The notes beneath the pieces are model-generated. The model saw nothing but the letters and a program-made list of their open reading frames with translations. It was not told the origin of the DNA and did no database searches. 64,000 bases of DNA, taken from contig NZ_JALEGT010000055.1 in NCBI RefSeq assembly GCF_022763305.1, positions 1 through 64,000 of the forward strand, given 5' to 3'. Shown piece after piece: positions 43,921 to 52,408 of this stretch (position 1 is the stretch's first letter; the number at the start of each line of letters is the position of its first letter). The stretch comes from Marivita sp. GTDB taxonomy: Bacteria > Pseudomonadota > Alphaproteobacteria > Rhodobacterales > Rhodobacteraceae. The position numbers and the translations under genes were made by a program.

Positions 43921-44958
43921 TCATGTGTGGATGTAGCTGCGTGCGTAGCGTGACCCCAACGAGGTCAGGATCTCGTAACCGATGGTGCCCGCTGCGTCAG
44001 CCAGCGTGTCGATGGATTGATGGGGGCCCATCAGCTCCACCGCGTCCGGCATGGCCTTCACCGCGCTCACGTCGACGCCGATCAGGTCCATCGAGATGCG
44101 GCCGACGATTTTGCATCGGGTCTCGCCCGCCCAGACATGGGCCTTGGGACCCATCGCGCGGATGATGCCATCGGCATACCCGGCGGAAATCGTGGCGATC
44201 TTGCCGGGCACGCGGGCCACCCAGCTGTTGCCATAGCCGACGGATTCGCCGGGGTTCACGTCGCGCACCTGAATCACCGGGATCGACAGAGAGACCACGG
44301 GACGGGCATCGACAAAGGGCAGGCCGCCATAAAGCCCGATGCCGGGGCGCGTCATGTCGAAATGGTAGTCGCGGCCAAGGATCGTGCCACCGGTTGCCGC
44401 AAGGGATCGCGGCGCGTCGATGCCGTCGGTCATCTGGCGGAATGTCTGGAGCTGGAATTCGTTCATGCCGTGGTTCGGCTCGTCCGCGCAGGCCAGATGG
44501 CTCATCACGAGGACCGGTTTCTGTCCCAGTGCGATGTCGCGCAGGGCGGCCCATTCGGCAGGCTCCATTCCCAACCGATTCATCCCGCTGTCCAGCTGGA
44601 TGCCGAAGCGGTGCCCCGGCAGGGCTTCGACATGGCGGAGCATCTGGTCGATGGAATTGATCATCGGGACAAGGTCCGCCTCGCGCAAAAGCGGTGCATC
44701 GCCATCCATGTGTCCGCCAAAGACGCAGATGGTCGGCCCTGCGCCGAGCGCCTTGCGCAGCTCGACGCCTTCTTCGGCCTGTGCGACAAAGAAAGTACGC
44801 GCGCCTTCCTCGGCCAGGGCCTTGGCGACCCTGGACGCCCCCAGCCCATAGGCGTTTGCTTTCACGACGGCCGCGGTTTCGCCCGCGTTCATCGCTGCAA
44901 GTGCCCGCCAGTTGGCGCAAATCGCACCCAGATCAATCGTTAGAACAGCCTGTGCCAT
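43921..44958 (-). CDS. alr: Alanine racemase
   Basis: A 345-residue PLP enzyme that makes D-alanine for peptidoglycan. The PLP lysine is in [13 protein letters not shown] near residue 34; the second catalytic tyrosine lies in ESVGYGNSW. The ATG at 44958 ([20 protein letters not shown]) begins the barrel; the extra 53 codons upstream are not coding. It follows dnaB on the same strand, 112 bp apart, a common alphaproteobacterial order. Confidence 0.94.
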   Translation of the reverse strand: MAQAVLTIDLGAICANWRALAAMNAGETAAVVKANAYGLGASRVAKALAEEGARTFFVAQAEEGVELRKALGAGPTICVFGGHMDGDAPLLREADLVPMINSIDQMLRHVEALPGHRFGIQLDSGMNRLGMEPAEWAALRDIALGQKPVLVMSHLACADEPNHGMNEFQLQTFRQMTDGIDAPRSLAATGGTILGRDYHFDMTRPGIGLYGGLPFVDARPVVSLSIPVIQVRDVNPGESVGYGNSWVARVPGKIATISAGYADGIIRAMGPKAHVWAGETRCKIVGRISMDLIGVDVSAVKAMPDAVELMGPHQSIDTLADAAGTIGYEILTSLGSRYARSYIHT

Positions 44959-45009
44959 GGGCGGTGTTTGTGCGTGTCCGTGCGGTGGGTCAAGCGGGAA
45001 AACGGTGCC

Positions 45010-45027
45010 GGCCCGCTTTGCCGGGCC
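45010..45027 (-). terminator. Possible terminator after dnaB
   Basis: GGCCCG pairs with CGGGCC around a six-base loop, with GTTTTCC further down the minus strand. Weak. Confidence 0.35.
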
Positions 45028-45070
45028 AGTGCGGCGGAATTGATAACGCGGCGTGTGTGCCGCGGCCGGA

Positions 45071-46561
45071 TCAGATGTCGTCCGCGCCTTGCTGCCACGG
45101 CTTGATAAGATTGCCAAAGCGGGTGAAGCGGCCCTCGAAGCTCAGCTCGACCGTGCCGATGGGACCGTGACGCTGCTTGCCGATGATGACCTCGGCGCGG
45201 CCGTGCAGGCGCTCCATCTCTTCCTGCCAGGCAGCCATTTTCTCGAGATCATGTTCGCCGGGTTTTTCGCGCTCCTTGTAGTATTCCTCGCGGAACACGA
45301 ACATCACGACGTCGGCGTCCTGTTCGATGGAGCCCGATTCCCGCAGGTCCGAAAGCTGCGGGCGTTTGTCCTCGCGGCTTTCCACCTGACGCGACAGCTG
45401 CGACAGCGCGATCACCGGGATGTCGAGTTCCTTGGCAATCGCCTTGAGACCCTGCGAGATTTCCGAGATCTCGTTCACCCGGTTGTCGCCCTTGCCGGTG
45501 CCCTTCACCAGCTGAAGGTAGTCGATGATCAGCACATCCAGCCCATGCGTCCGTTTCAGACGGCGGGCGCGAGCGGCCAGCTGGCTGATGGGAAGGGCTG
45601 GGGTGTCGTCGATATAGAGCGGGCAGGCTTCGAGCGATTTCGCGGCATCGACGAAGCGGCGGAATTCGGTTTCCGTCATGTCGCCGCGGCGGATCTGTTC
45701 GGACGGCACTTCGGCCGCTTCCGACAGGATCCGCGCGGCCAGCTGCTCGGCGCTCATTTCGAGGGAATAGAAGCCCACAACGCCGCCTTCGACCGTGCCT
45801 TCCGTGCCATCCGGGCGGATGCCCTTGCGATAGGCCTTGGCGATGTTGAAGGCGATGTTGGTGGCAAGCGACGTCTTGCCCATGGAGGGGCGTCCGGCGA
45901 GAATCAGCAGGTCGGATTTGTGCAGGCCGCCCAGCTTGCGGTCCATGTCGACCAGCCCGGTCGAGATGCCTGCCAGACCACCTTCGCGTTGATAAGCGGC
46001 GTTCGCGACATTAACAGCGTCCGTTACGGCCTTGAGAAAGCTTTGAAATCCGCTCTCGCTGCGGCCCTGTTCGGCCATCTTGTAAAGCGCCTGTTCGGCT
46101 TCGACGATCTGTTCGCGCGGCTCGGAAGAGACATCGACCTTGGCCGCCTTTGCACTGATGTCGCGCCCCAGCGCGATGAGATCCCGGCGCACGGCCAGAT
46201 CATAGATCATCTGGGCATAGTCGCGCACGGCGAACGAGCTGATCGCGGCACCGGCCAGACGCACGAGATAGGCCGGCCCGCCCAATTCCTTGAGACCCTC
46301 GTCATCTTCCATGAACGCCTTGAGGGTAACCGGCGACGCGAGATTGTTCTTGGCAATGCGCGCAGAGGCGATTTCGAAGATGCGGGCATGCACCGGATCG
46401 TAGAAATGCTGCGGCCCGATGATTGACGCCACGCGGTCGAACACGTCGTTATTGGTCAGGATCGCGCCCAGCAATTGCTGCTCGGCCTCGATCGAGTGCG
46501 GCATGGTTTCGGGGTTCGTGATCTCGGCACCGGTTGGATTGAATGTCGTGATCTCGTTCAT
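45071..46561 (-). CDS. dnaB: Replicative DNA helicase
   Basis: A 496-residue hexameric helicase that unwinds DNA at the replication fork. The N-terminal domain ([22 protein letters not shown]) precedes the RecA-like domain with Walker [11 protein letters not shown], Walker [13 protein letters not shown] and the C-terminal [19 protein letters not shown]. Length is normal and no intein is present. The upstream 264 bp are shared with the divergent VWA gene. Confidence 0.97.
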   Translation of the reverse strand: MNEITTFNPTGAEITNPETMPHSIEAEQQLLGAILTNNDVFDRVASIIGPQHFYDPVHARIFEIASARIAKNNLASPVTLKAFMEDDEGLKELGGPAYLVRLAGAAISSFAVRDYAQMIYDLAVRRDLIALGRDISAKAAKVDVSSEPREQIVEAEQALYKMAEQGRSESGFQSFLKAVTDAVNVANAAYQREGGLAGISTGLVDMDRKLGGLHKSDLLILAGRPSMGKTSLATNIAFNIAKAYRKGIRPDGTEGTVEGGVVGFYSLEMSAEQLAARILSEAAEVPSEQIRRGDMTETEFRRFVDAAKSLEACPLYIDDTPALPISQLAARARRLKRTHGLDVLIIDYLQLVKGTGKGDNRVNEISEISQGLKAIAKELDIPVIALSQLSRQVESREDKRPQLSDLRESGSIEQDADVVMFVFREEYYKEREKPGEHDLEKMAAWQEEMERLHGRAEVIIGKQRHGPIGTVELSFEGRFTRFGNLIKPWQQGADDI

Positions 46562-46825
46562 GCTGCACCCCCTGATTGTCCCGGCTCCGAGGTAGCGATA
46601 TGTCCGGCGAAGGGCAAAATGTATATCCTGTGGATAAACTGTGGGCCTGTGGGTTTCGCCTATCTTGCGCGATGACGGCGTCCTGCGTCAACATCTGGTG
46701 TCGGCTGAGGCGTTCTGTGTCCCGTTCGACACGCGGCAAGCAGCCGATGTCGACCGTTACAAATTATTTACAAACGAAGCGACGGCATGCGAGGCTGGTG
46801 CCTTCACTGGAAAAGGCGTTGATCC

Positions 46826-47545
46826 ATGAAATCGATTCTGGCTTCGGTCTTGGCGCTCGGTGTGGGCATCGCCCCGCTGCATGCTCAGCAGGGATGCGCC
46901 CGCGATGCGATGGTCGTCTTCGACGGATCGGGGTCGATGGCCGAGATGGGATTCAATCTTCTGGACGAGCCGCGCATTCTCGACGCGCGCCGTGCCATGC
47001 GGACCGTCATGCCGCAAGTGGCGCCCGTGCGCCGCATGGGGTTGATCACCTACGGACCCGGCGCCAAGGCCCAGTGCGACAGTGTGCAACTGCGCTTTGC
47101 TCCGGTGCCCGATGCCGCGGATCGCATGATTTCCGAGGTCGAGCGTCTTGAGCCCGAGGGGGAAACACCCCAGACCGATGCCATCGCTCAGGCGGCTGCC
47201 GTGCTGGATTATACCAACAAGCCCGGCGTGATCGTGCTTGTGACCGACGGAAAGGACACGTGCGGTGGCGCGCCCTGTGCGTTGGCGGCGGATCTTGTGC
47301 GGGGTGCGGACATGACGGTGCACGTGATCGGCTTCCGGGTCCGGGGCGAACATTTCGCCTGGCCGGACCAGCCGGCCGACACGGCGGTGGAGCCCGTCGC
47401 ACGCTGCCTCGCGGATCAGACCGGCGGGACCTACGTGCATGCCGAAACGCTTGACGATCTGATCGGGGCGCTGCGCCAGACGCTGGGCTGCCCGGTCTAC
47501 AGTACGGTTACTTTCGGGCGTCCTGCCACGCGCGGGGCGCTTTGA
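46826..47545 (+). CDS. Secreted von Willebrand factor A domain protein
   Basis: A 239-residue protein with a signal peptide ([21 protein letters not shown]) and one VWA domain. The MIDAS motif is DGSGSM with supporting residues in PQTDAI and [12 protein letters not shown]. Cysteines are numerous (C24, C61, a DTCGGAPC pair, ARCLA and a final LGC), consistent with periplasmic disulfides. Metal-dependent ligand binding is expected; the ligand is unknown. Its last 38 bp overlap the convergent pyrE. Confidence 0.85.
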   Translation: MKSILASVLALGVGIAPLHAQQGCARDAMVVFDGSGSMAEMGFNLLDEPRILDARRAMRTVMPQVAPVRRMGLITYGPGAKAQCDSVQLRFAPVPDAADRMISEVERLEPEGETPQTDAIAQAAAVLDYTNKPGVIVLVTDGKDTCGGAPCALAADLVRGADMTVHVIGFRVRGEHFAWPDQPADTAVEPVARCLADQTGGTYVHAETLDDLIGALRQTLGCPVYSTVTFGRPATRGAL

Positions 47546-48182
47546 GGAAGGCTTCGACCTCGGTCAGCGTGGCGGCATCGAAGGCCCCCTGCGCACGGGC
47601 TTCGGCCAACACGTCCCACCATGTGCAGAGATGGTGCAGAGTCACGCCGTGATCGCCCAGCGTCTTGGTCGTTTCCGGGAAGATGTCGTAGTAGAAGATC
47701 ACCGCCGTATGCGCACAGGTCGCGCCGGTTTCGCGGATGGCATCCACAAAGCTCAGCTTCGATCCGCCGTCGGTCGTCAGGTCTTCGACCAGCAGCACGC
47801 GCTGGCCTTCGGTCATGGCCCCTTCGATGCGGGCGTTGCGGCCATAGCCTTTGGGCTTCTTGCGGACATAGGTCATGGGCAGCGCCATGCGCTCGGCCAC
47901 CAGTGCGGCAAAGGGAATGCCCGCCGTTTCGCCACCGGCGATGTTGTCGAAGGCTTCGAACCCGGCATTGCGCATGACCGTCACGGTCAGGAAATCCATC
48001 AGGGTTGACCGGATGCGCGGGAACGAGATCAGCTTGCGGCAGTCGATATAGGTGGCCGAGGGCAGGCCGGAGGCGAGGATGAACGGGTCTTCGGGCCGGA
48101 AGTTGACTGCGCCGATCTCCAGCAGCATCCGCGCGGTCAGGCGGGCGATCTCTTCGGGGGACGGGTAGGAGGTGGGGATCAT
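47508..48182 (-). CDS. pyrE: Orotate phosphoribosyltransferase
   Basis: A 224-residue enzyme joining orotate to PRPP in pyrimidine synthesis. The PRPP motif is [14 protein letters not shown], with [18 protein letters not shown] near the N terminus and [17 protein letters not shown] in the mobile loop. In related genomes pyrE and pyrC are, as I recall, often adjacent; here a puc operon lies between. The 3' end overlaps the VWA gene by 38 bp. Confidence 0.95.
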   Translation of the reverse strand: MIPTSYPSPEEIARLTARMLLEIGAVNFRPEDPFILASGLPSATYIDCRKLISFPRIRSTLMDFLTVTVMRNAGFEAFDNIAGGETAGIPFAALVAERMALPMTYVRKKPKGYGRNARIEGAMTEGQRVLLVEDLTTDGGSKLSFVDAIRETGATCAHTAVIFYYDIFPETTKTLGDHGVTLHHLCTWWDVLAEARAQGAFDAATLTEVEAFLKAPRAWQDARK

Positions 48183-48236
48183 GGCGCAGGTCCTCGGGTC
48201 GGTTTGCGCCGCTCTAGCGGGTTTTGCCGCAGAGGA

Positions 48237-48271
48237 AAAGGGCGGGTGGCATGGTCAGCCTCCCGCCCTTT
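48237..48271 (-). terminator. Terminator of the puc operon
   Basis: On the minus strand AAAGGGCGGG pairs with CCCGCCCTTT (10 bp) around 15 bases and runs into TTCC. It lies 24 bp beyond the repeat-protein stop and before pyrE. Confidence 0.75.
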
Positions 48272-48294
48272 GCGTGACGTTCTACAGGTCGAGA

Positions 48295-49332
48295 TCAGCG
48301 CCGCTTGAGTGTCGGCAGCCCCAGCATCTTGGAAAAGGACCAGCCGCTTTCGCTGTCCTGCGGGCGACGGATCACCAGCGGCAGGAACACGTCCGCCATC
48401 CGGGCATGCCGCGGAAAGATCGACTTGGTCGAGGGTTTGCGACGGCTGATGAGCGGGATCGGCCAGTTGGCCATGCGGGCATGGCGCGGGAAGGCAAAGC
48501 CGTCATAAGGTTCGCGGTCGCTCAGCAATGGGATCGGGAAATCCGCCTGATGCGGTGCCCCCGGAATGATCGCATTGGTATGCTCTTCCCCGTTGATCAG
48601 CAGCGGGAAGGGCCAGTTTGCCATCCGCATGTGACGCGGGAAGGCGAACTTGTCCCACGGTTTGCGGCGGCTGATGAGCGGAAGCGGGAAATTCGCCATG
48701 CGTGCGTGGCGGGGGAAGGCGAACTTGTCCCAGGGCTTGCGGTGGCTGATCAGCGGAAGCGGCCAATTGGCCATGCGTGCGTGACGCGGGAAGGCGAACT
48801 TGTCCGCCGGCTTGCGGCGGCTGAGCAGTGGGATCGGCCAGTTTGCCATGCGGCCGTGGCGGGAGATCGCCATCTCGTCATAGGGCTTGCGGCGGCTGAT
48901 CAGGGGGATCGGCCAGTCCGCCATGTAGTGATTGCGCTCGGACGGGTCTTTCTGACGAAGCAGGATATGCGGATGTTCGGGCAGGATGCTCAGCCCGCGT
49001 CCGCGCGCATCCTTGACGAAATGGTCCTGGTTGAGGTCGCCCATGGCCACCGCACCTTTTTCAGCGGCGACCCTGCGGGTGATCTTGGCCACGCCCAGCG
49101 GCGAGTACTTGCCGCGCACCATCAGCACCGCCCCACCCGAAGACATCCGGGCCTCATAGGCCTTTGCCGTTTCCGGCACGACATTCGCGGCCTGCAACGT
49201 TTTGGCCAGACCCTTCTTGTCGGAATAGATCCGGATGATGGCGGGCGACACGTTATACGTATACATGAGTTTGCGTTTCGCAGATTGGGCCTGATCTGCG
49301 CTGTCGAAGTACCGAGTGATAATCGTCGTCAT
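48295..49332 (-). CDS. LH2-operon protein with eight 25-residue Trp/Pro/Arg/His repeats
   Basis: A 345-residue protein of unrecognised family. Residues 1-135 form an alpha/beta domain (MTTIITRYFDSADQAQSAKR ... GGAVLMVRGKYSPLGVAKIT) reminiscent of small stress-protein (YflT-like) folds. Residues 136-335 are eight tandem 25-mers; most carry MANWPIPLISRRKP followed by D/W-K-F-A-F-P-R-H-A-R. Repeats five and eight diverge. A short tail (MLGLPTLKRR) ends the protein. There is no signal peptide or transmembrane helix. Its ATG overlaps the pucC stop by 4 nt (ATGA), so it is translated with pucC, and the operon terminator follows. I infer a role in LH2 assembly, array organisation or pigment handling. 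Rhodobacter pucD/pucE products occupy this place, but I cannot show homology. Confidence 0.8.
   Translation of the reverse strand: MTTIITRYFDSADQAQSAKRKLMYTYNVSPAIIRIYSDKKGLAKTLQAANVVPETAKAYEARMSSGGAVLMVRGKYSPLGVAKITRRVAAEKGAVAMGDLNQDHFVKDARGRGLSILPEHPHILLRQKDPSERNHYMADWPIPLISRRKPYDEMAISRHGRMANWPIPLLSRRKPADKFAFPRHARMANWPLPLISHRKPWDKFAFPRHARMANFPLPLISRRKPWDKFAFPRHMRMANWPFPLLINGEEHTNAIIPGAPHQADFPIPLLSDREPYDGFAFPRHARMANWPIPLISRRKPSTKSIFPRHARMADVFLPLVIRRPQDSESGWSFSKMLGLPTLKRR
48328..48927 (-). repeat. Eight tandem 75-bp coding repeats
   Basis: In-frame direct repeats of exactly 75 bp encode residues 136-335 of the LH2-operon repeat protein. Neighbouring units, such as the third and fourth, are nearly identical at DNA level, pointing to recent duplication or gene conversion; unit number may vary between strains. 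Confidence 0.9.
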
Positions 49333-50771
49333 GGTGCCTCCACCGGGTTGGATTGCGAGGATGCTGCAGCACGTGGGGCCCGTGACAGGTCTCCCCGGCC
49401 CGCGAGCGGGAAAATCAGGAGTACGGCGAGCACAAGGAACGCCATCTCCATGGAGAATACAACGTTGTAGGGCGTTTCGACGGCAAGGCCATTGTCGCCG
49501 GACGGAAGGGCGACAATCAGGTCGCGTGCCCATCCGGCAAGCGCCATGCCGATCCCGGCCGCCGTCGCCTGAACGCTGCCCCAGGCACCAAGTGCCAGCC
49601 CGACCTTTTCCTTCGGCGTGGCGCGCATCGTCGCGGTCAGGGTCGAATGGCCGAACAGGCCCGCGCCTAGGCCGATCATCAGCGTGCCGGCCAGAAAGGC
49701 CGTCGTGCCGCCGCCATAGGCGGAAAAGATGATGGCGGCAAAGCCGGGAATGCCGATCAGCGCGCCGGTCAGCGATGTCGAGGACGGCGCGCCGCCATTG
49801 CCCAGCGTGCGCGACGCAATGCCAAAGCCCAGCAGAGTGCCACCCGCGAGCAGCGCCGTGAGTTTCGTCGTGCTGGCAACCGACAGGCCCAGAGCTTCGC
49901 CGCCATAGGGTTCGAGAAGCACATCCGCCATGCCGAAACCGAACGTGCCAAGGGCGATGACCAGCAGCAGCCGCAGCATGCCTGCATTCTGCATCAATTG
50001 CGCCCATGCGTCACGAAAGGCGACGTTCGGCGCCACTTCCATGGCTTTGGCCCGAACGCGGTCTCGTGCCTCCTGTTTCCACATGGCCAGGAAATTCAGC
50101 GCGACGGTCACGACGGCAGACCCCTGGATGACCTGCACCAGGCGACCCGGCGAATAGTTTTCCAGAAGGATTCCATAGATGATCGCGCTCAGCACCATGC
50201 CGAACAGAAGCATGACATACATCAGGCCGACCACTTTGGGCTGATCGGCCTCCTCGACGAGATCCGTCGCTAGGGCGAGGCCAACCGTCTGCACGATGTG
50301 CACGCCCGCGCCGACCAGGAGGAAGGACAGTCCGGCGGAACTGTAACCGATCCAGCGCGGGGCATCGTAGGCCTCGCCATAGCCGGACAGGACCAGCAGG
50401 GCGAAGGGCATGATGGCAAAGCCACCGAACTGGTAAAGCGTGCCTTTCCAGATATAGGGCAGGCGGCGCAGACCCAGCGCGGATTTGTGCATGTCGGATT
50501 TGAACCCGATAAGGGCCCGGAACGGCGCAAAGAGAATGGGCAGCGCCAGCATCGTGCCGACAAGGCTGGCCGGGACCGACAATTCGACGATCATCACGCG
50601 GTTCAGGGTTCCGACCAGCAGAACCAGAGCCATGCCAACCGTCACCTGGAACAGCGACAGCCGCAGCAGGCGCGACAGCGGCACGCCGTCCGAGGCGACA
50701 TCCGCAAAGGGAAGATAGCGCGGGCCGATGGTCGCCAGTCTGTGCAGAACGATGCGACGGTAGTCGAACAT
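49329..50771 (-). CDS. pucC: LH2 assembly transporter-like protein PucC
   Basis: A 480-residue membrane protein with twelve predicted helices, of the bacteriochlorophyll delivery (BCD) branch of the major facilitator superfamily. It begins MFDYRRIVLHRLATIGPRYLPFADVASDGVPLSRLLRLSLFQVTVGM in the region of residues 1-48, typical of PucC/LhaA proteins. Motifs FRALIGFKSDMHKSALGLRRLPYIWKGTL (around residues 84-112) and GFGMADVLLEPYGGE are family landmarks. PucC is required for LH2 formation. It follows pucA by 109 bp, across a hairpin, and is coupled to the repeat-protein gene. Confidence 0.94.
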   Translation of the reverse strand: MFDYRRIVLHRLATIGPRYLPFADVASDGVPLSRLLRLSLFQVTVGMALVLLVGTLNRVMIVELSVPASLVGTMLALPILFAPFRALIGFKSDMHKSALGLRRLPYIWKGTLYQFGGFAIMPFALLVLSGYGEAYDAPRWIGYSSAGLSFLLVGAGVHIVQTVGLALATDLVEEADQPKVVGLMYVMLLFGMVLSAIIYGILLENYSPGRLVQVIQGSAVVTVALNFLAMWKQEARDRVRAKAMEVAPNVAFRDAWAQLMQNAGMLRLLLVIALGTFGFGMADVLLEPYGGEALGLSVASTTKLTALLAGGTLLGFGIASRTLGNGGAPSSTSLTGALIGIPGFAAIIFSAYGGGTTAFLAGTLMIGLGAGLFGHSTLTATMRATPKEKVGLALGAWGSVQATAAGIGMALAGWARDLIVALPSGDNGLAVETPYNVVFSMEMAFLVLAVLLIFPLAGRGDLSRAPRAAASSQSNPVEAP

Positions 50772-50841
50772 TCCGGAGCACCTTTTTCAGGGCCGCGCCA
50801 CAACAGGACGGTGCAGGCGGCTGAGATCCGGGGAATGCGGG

Positions 50842-50860
50842 CCCGGCACGATTGGCCGGG
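50842..50860 (-). promoter_or_regulatory. pucA-pucC intercistronic hairpin
   Basis: CCCGGC pairs with GCCGGG around seven bases, 21 bp beyond the pucA stop. No U-tract follows. In Rhodobacter such hairpins limit read-through or protect the pucBA mRNA, giving more LH2 peptides than PucC; the same function is likely here. Confidence 0.5.
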
Positions 50861-50880
50861 TCCACATTACTGCGATGCGG

Positions 50881-51198
50881 TTACAACTCGGGTTGCAACT
50901 GGGATGGCTGGATCAAGGCCTGTGTCGACGTCCCATCCGGGAGGATGATCGTGACCTGCAGGCTGCCATCTTGCTGCGGTACCGCATAGCTGGCCTTGGC
51001 CGTATCCGACTTCGGAGCAAGGAGCTGCGCCGAAGCTTCGGTGCTGCTCAGCTCTTCGCCGACGAGGTAGTTGTTGTACCAGTCGACCTTGCTGAGCACG
51101 GCAACGTGCACGGCAAAGGAACCGACGGCAACCGCGCCGAGGAAGATGGGAACGCCCACCGCGGGGGGGACGACGAGCCACATTTTTGCGTTGTTCAT
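50881..51198 (-). CDS. pucA: Light-harvesting complex II alpha subunit with long C-terminal extension
   Basis: A 105-residue LH2 alpha polypeptide. It starts MNNAKMWLVVPPAVGVPIFL; the helix spans ~12-35; His31 binds B850 bacteriochlorophyll. Numbering equals that of Rhodoblastus acidophilus LH2 alpha, so Tyr44 is kept while Trp45 is Leu45. These two residues hydrogen-bond the B850 acetyl groups and set the absorption band. A hydrophilic extension of ~55 residues (from EELSSTEAS to QPEL) is unusual, as most LH2 alphas have 50-65 residues. It starts 12 nt after the pucB stop behind CGGAGACAC. Confidence 0.93.
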   Translation of the reverse strand: MNNAKMWLVVPPAVGVPIFLGAVAVGSFAVHVAVLSKVDWYNNYLVGEELSSTEASAQLLAPKSDTAKASYAVPQQDGSLQVTIILPDGTSTQALIQPSQLQPEL

Positions 51199-51210
51199 GC
51201 TGTGTCTCCG

Positions 51211-51369
51211 TTATCCGAGCCAGGGTGTGGACACGGCCACAAGGAAGTGCGCCAGCAATGCGATCGCACCGAACACGCGTGTGCCATCAATCAGGTAGCT
51301 GTGGACCTCCTCGGCCTCTTTCAAGGTCAAACCGGTCGGCCAGACCTTGTCTTCGTCGTCTGTTGACAT
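51211..51369 (-). CDS. pucB: Light-harvesting complex II beta subunit
   Basis: A 52-residue LH2 beta polypeptide, too short for standard calls. It reads [20 protein letters not shown] at the start, then His23 (B800 neighbourhood), [18 protein letters not shown] with Arg31 and His41 (the B850 ligand), and ends STPWLG. It is the first gene of the puc operon, with AAGGAGTTCACA before the ATG. Length is normal. Confidence 0.96.
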   Translation of the reverse strand: MSTDDEDKVWPTGLTLKEAEEVHSYLIDGTRVFGAIALLAHFLVAVSTPWLG

Positions 51370-51422
51370 TGTGAACTCCTTCTACGGGTTGGTTCGAGTT
51401 GGTTTCGGAGCGCTGTGGACTT

Positions 51423-51469
51423 GGGCGGGACGCCCGTGTCGATCGGCCTGCACCCCTTGAGGGCCGATC
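51423..51469 (-). promoter_or_regulatory. Two hairpins in the pucBA leader
   Basis: GATCGGCC pairs with GGCCGATC around 13 bases (51441-51469), and GGGCG pairs with CGCCC around GGA (51423-51435). Both lie between the PpsR sites and the pucB start and would form in the mRNA 5' leader, where they may stabilise the message or act as a protein-binding or attenuation site. Confidence 0.45.
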
Positions 51470-51501
51470 AGAAACCTCATGAAAGACATTTTGACCCAGT
51501 G

Positions 51502-51519
51502 TGTAATAAAAAACTGACA
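51502..51519. promoter_or_regulatory. PpsR/CrtJ site 1 upstream of pucB
   Basis: TGT-AATAAAAAACTG-ACA fits TGT-N12-ACA, the site of the aerobic photosynthesis repressor PpsR/CrtJ. It is 133 bp upstream of the pucB ATG. Confidence 0.75.
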
Positions 51520-51527
51520 GTAGCAAT

Positions 51528-51545
51528 TGTAATCTTAAGTTTACA
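51528..51545. promoter_or_regulatory. PpsR/CrtJ site 2 upstream of pucB
   Basis: TGT-AATCTTAAGTTT-ACA again fits TGT-N12-ACA. Eight bases separate it from site 1, the spacing used for cooperative binding at bch and puc promoters. Confidence 0.8.
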
Positions 51546-51757
51546 CTCTAGCCACGTGATGACATGGCATCCATTCCGCTTGGGAATATGCAGAAAAACA
51601 GGGGGTTGAGGGCATAGCAGAGCTGTTCGGTGTACGATGCGGATGCACAGAATTCAGGCAAACAAACGGATTTTCGGCGGGTCAGCTGATTCTTTTTGCG
51701 GATCCCGTGAGGACCGTCCGCTCTGGCCGGTGACACGTCGCGGGACGTCGGTCGGGG

Positions 51758-52228
51758 TCAGCAGCGGCTGTAGACCATACCCCAGAAGTTCCGGTTCGGC
51801 ATCGGGTCGTCTGCCGCCTGTCCCGTGAGATAACGCCCCCCAAGAGCATAGGCTTCCGTCTCGCCCTGAGCCGGACAGAGCCACGCATCCGCTGCACCGC
51901 TCTGCCATTGCACATGGTGCACGAGTTCGTGCAGCAGGACCTCGCGCCACAGCGGATTGTCCATCGGATCGTCGAAATGTTCGACATCCGTGTAGAATTC
52001 GGCCGACAGAAGGTAGATCGTGCCGTAAGGGCCGTCTGTCGCCGCATAGAGCGCGTTGACACGCTCATCGACACCGTCATCCGGCATGAGATGCGCAACG
52101 CCGGTGTAATATTCGCGTGTCAGTTCGTGCGGTGTCAGCTGCAGGACAATCGGATGCGGCAGGTTCGCCGTATCATACTGGCTGTGATCGCCGATCCACT
52201 CCAGCAAGGCATCAATCAACTGCTCCAT
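51758..52228 (-). CDS. Small zincin-motif protein (HELVHH)
   Basis: A 156-residue protein with the metalloprotease motif HExxH as LLHELVHHVQW (around residues 98-108) and a downstream glutamate (GETEAYALGG) that could be the third zinc ligand. There is no signal peptide, so it would be cytosolic. Similar roseobacter proteins are, as I recall, grouped as DUF6647; unverified. The ATG at 52228 is the first of the frame. It lies between the puc promoter and pyrC, on the same strand as both. Confidence 0.75.
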   Translation of the reverse strand: MEQLIDALLEWIGDHSQYDTANLPHPIVLQLTPHELTREYYTGVAHLMPDDGVDERVNALYAATDGPYGTIYLLSAEFYTDVEHFDDPMDNPLWREVLLHELVHHVQWQSGAADAWLCPAQGETEAYALGGRYLTGQAADDPMPNRNFWGMVYSRC

Positions 52229-52274
52229 GGGAGGCCCTTTCGCGCTTGTCCTCCCATCACCATGGTAGCGCGAC

Positions 52275-52290
52275 TACGACCAAAGTCGTA
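52275..52290. repeat. Short perfect hairpin upstream of the zincin-motif gene
   Basis: TACGAC-CAAA-GTCGTA is a perfect inverted repeat 47 bp upstream of the start. Could be an operator or the end of pyrC transcription; no U-tract. Confidence 0.3.
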
Positions 52291-52408
52291 AAGCATCGTT
52301 CGAAATGTCTGGGGAATGTCCGGTTGTGCCGGTTTTGTAGGCAAGCCGTCACGCAGCGCCCACAGAATGGGCGCGTTCAGCGTCATCCGAGCTGCGGTGC
52401 ACGCTGCG

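Larger units (their letters stand above)
51370..51757. other. 388-bp puc control region
   Basis: No gene is supported here. The stretch holds the puc promoter with two PpsR-type sites (51502-51519 and 51528-51545), two hairpins in the leader, and the end of the divergent-side intergenic space before the zincin-motif gene, which ends at 51758 on the same strand. Confidence 0.6.

Noticed and set aside
48328-48927. CRISPR-like regular repeats
   Set aside because: The 75-bp units are contiguous, in frame, without spacers, and encode a protein.
49333-50007. Upstream extension of the repeat-protein frame into pucC
   Set aside because: It overlaps pucC in another frame and lacks a start site; the ATGA overlap sets the real start at 49332.
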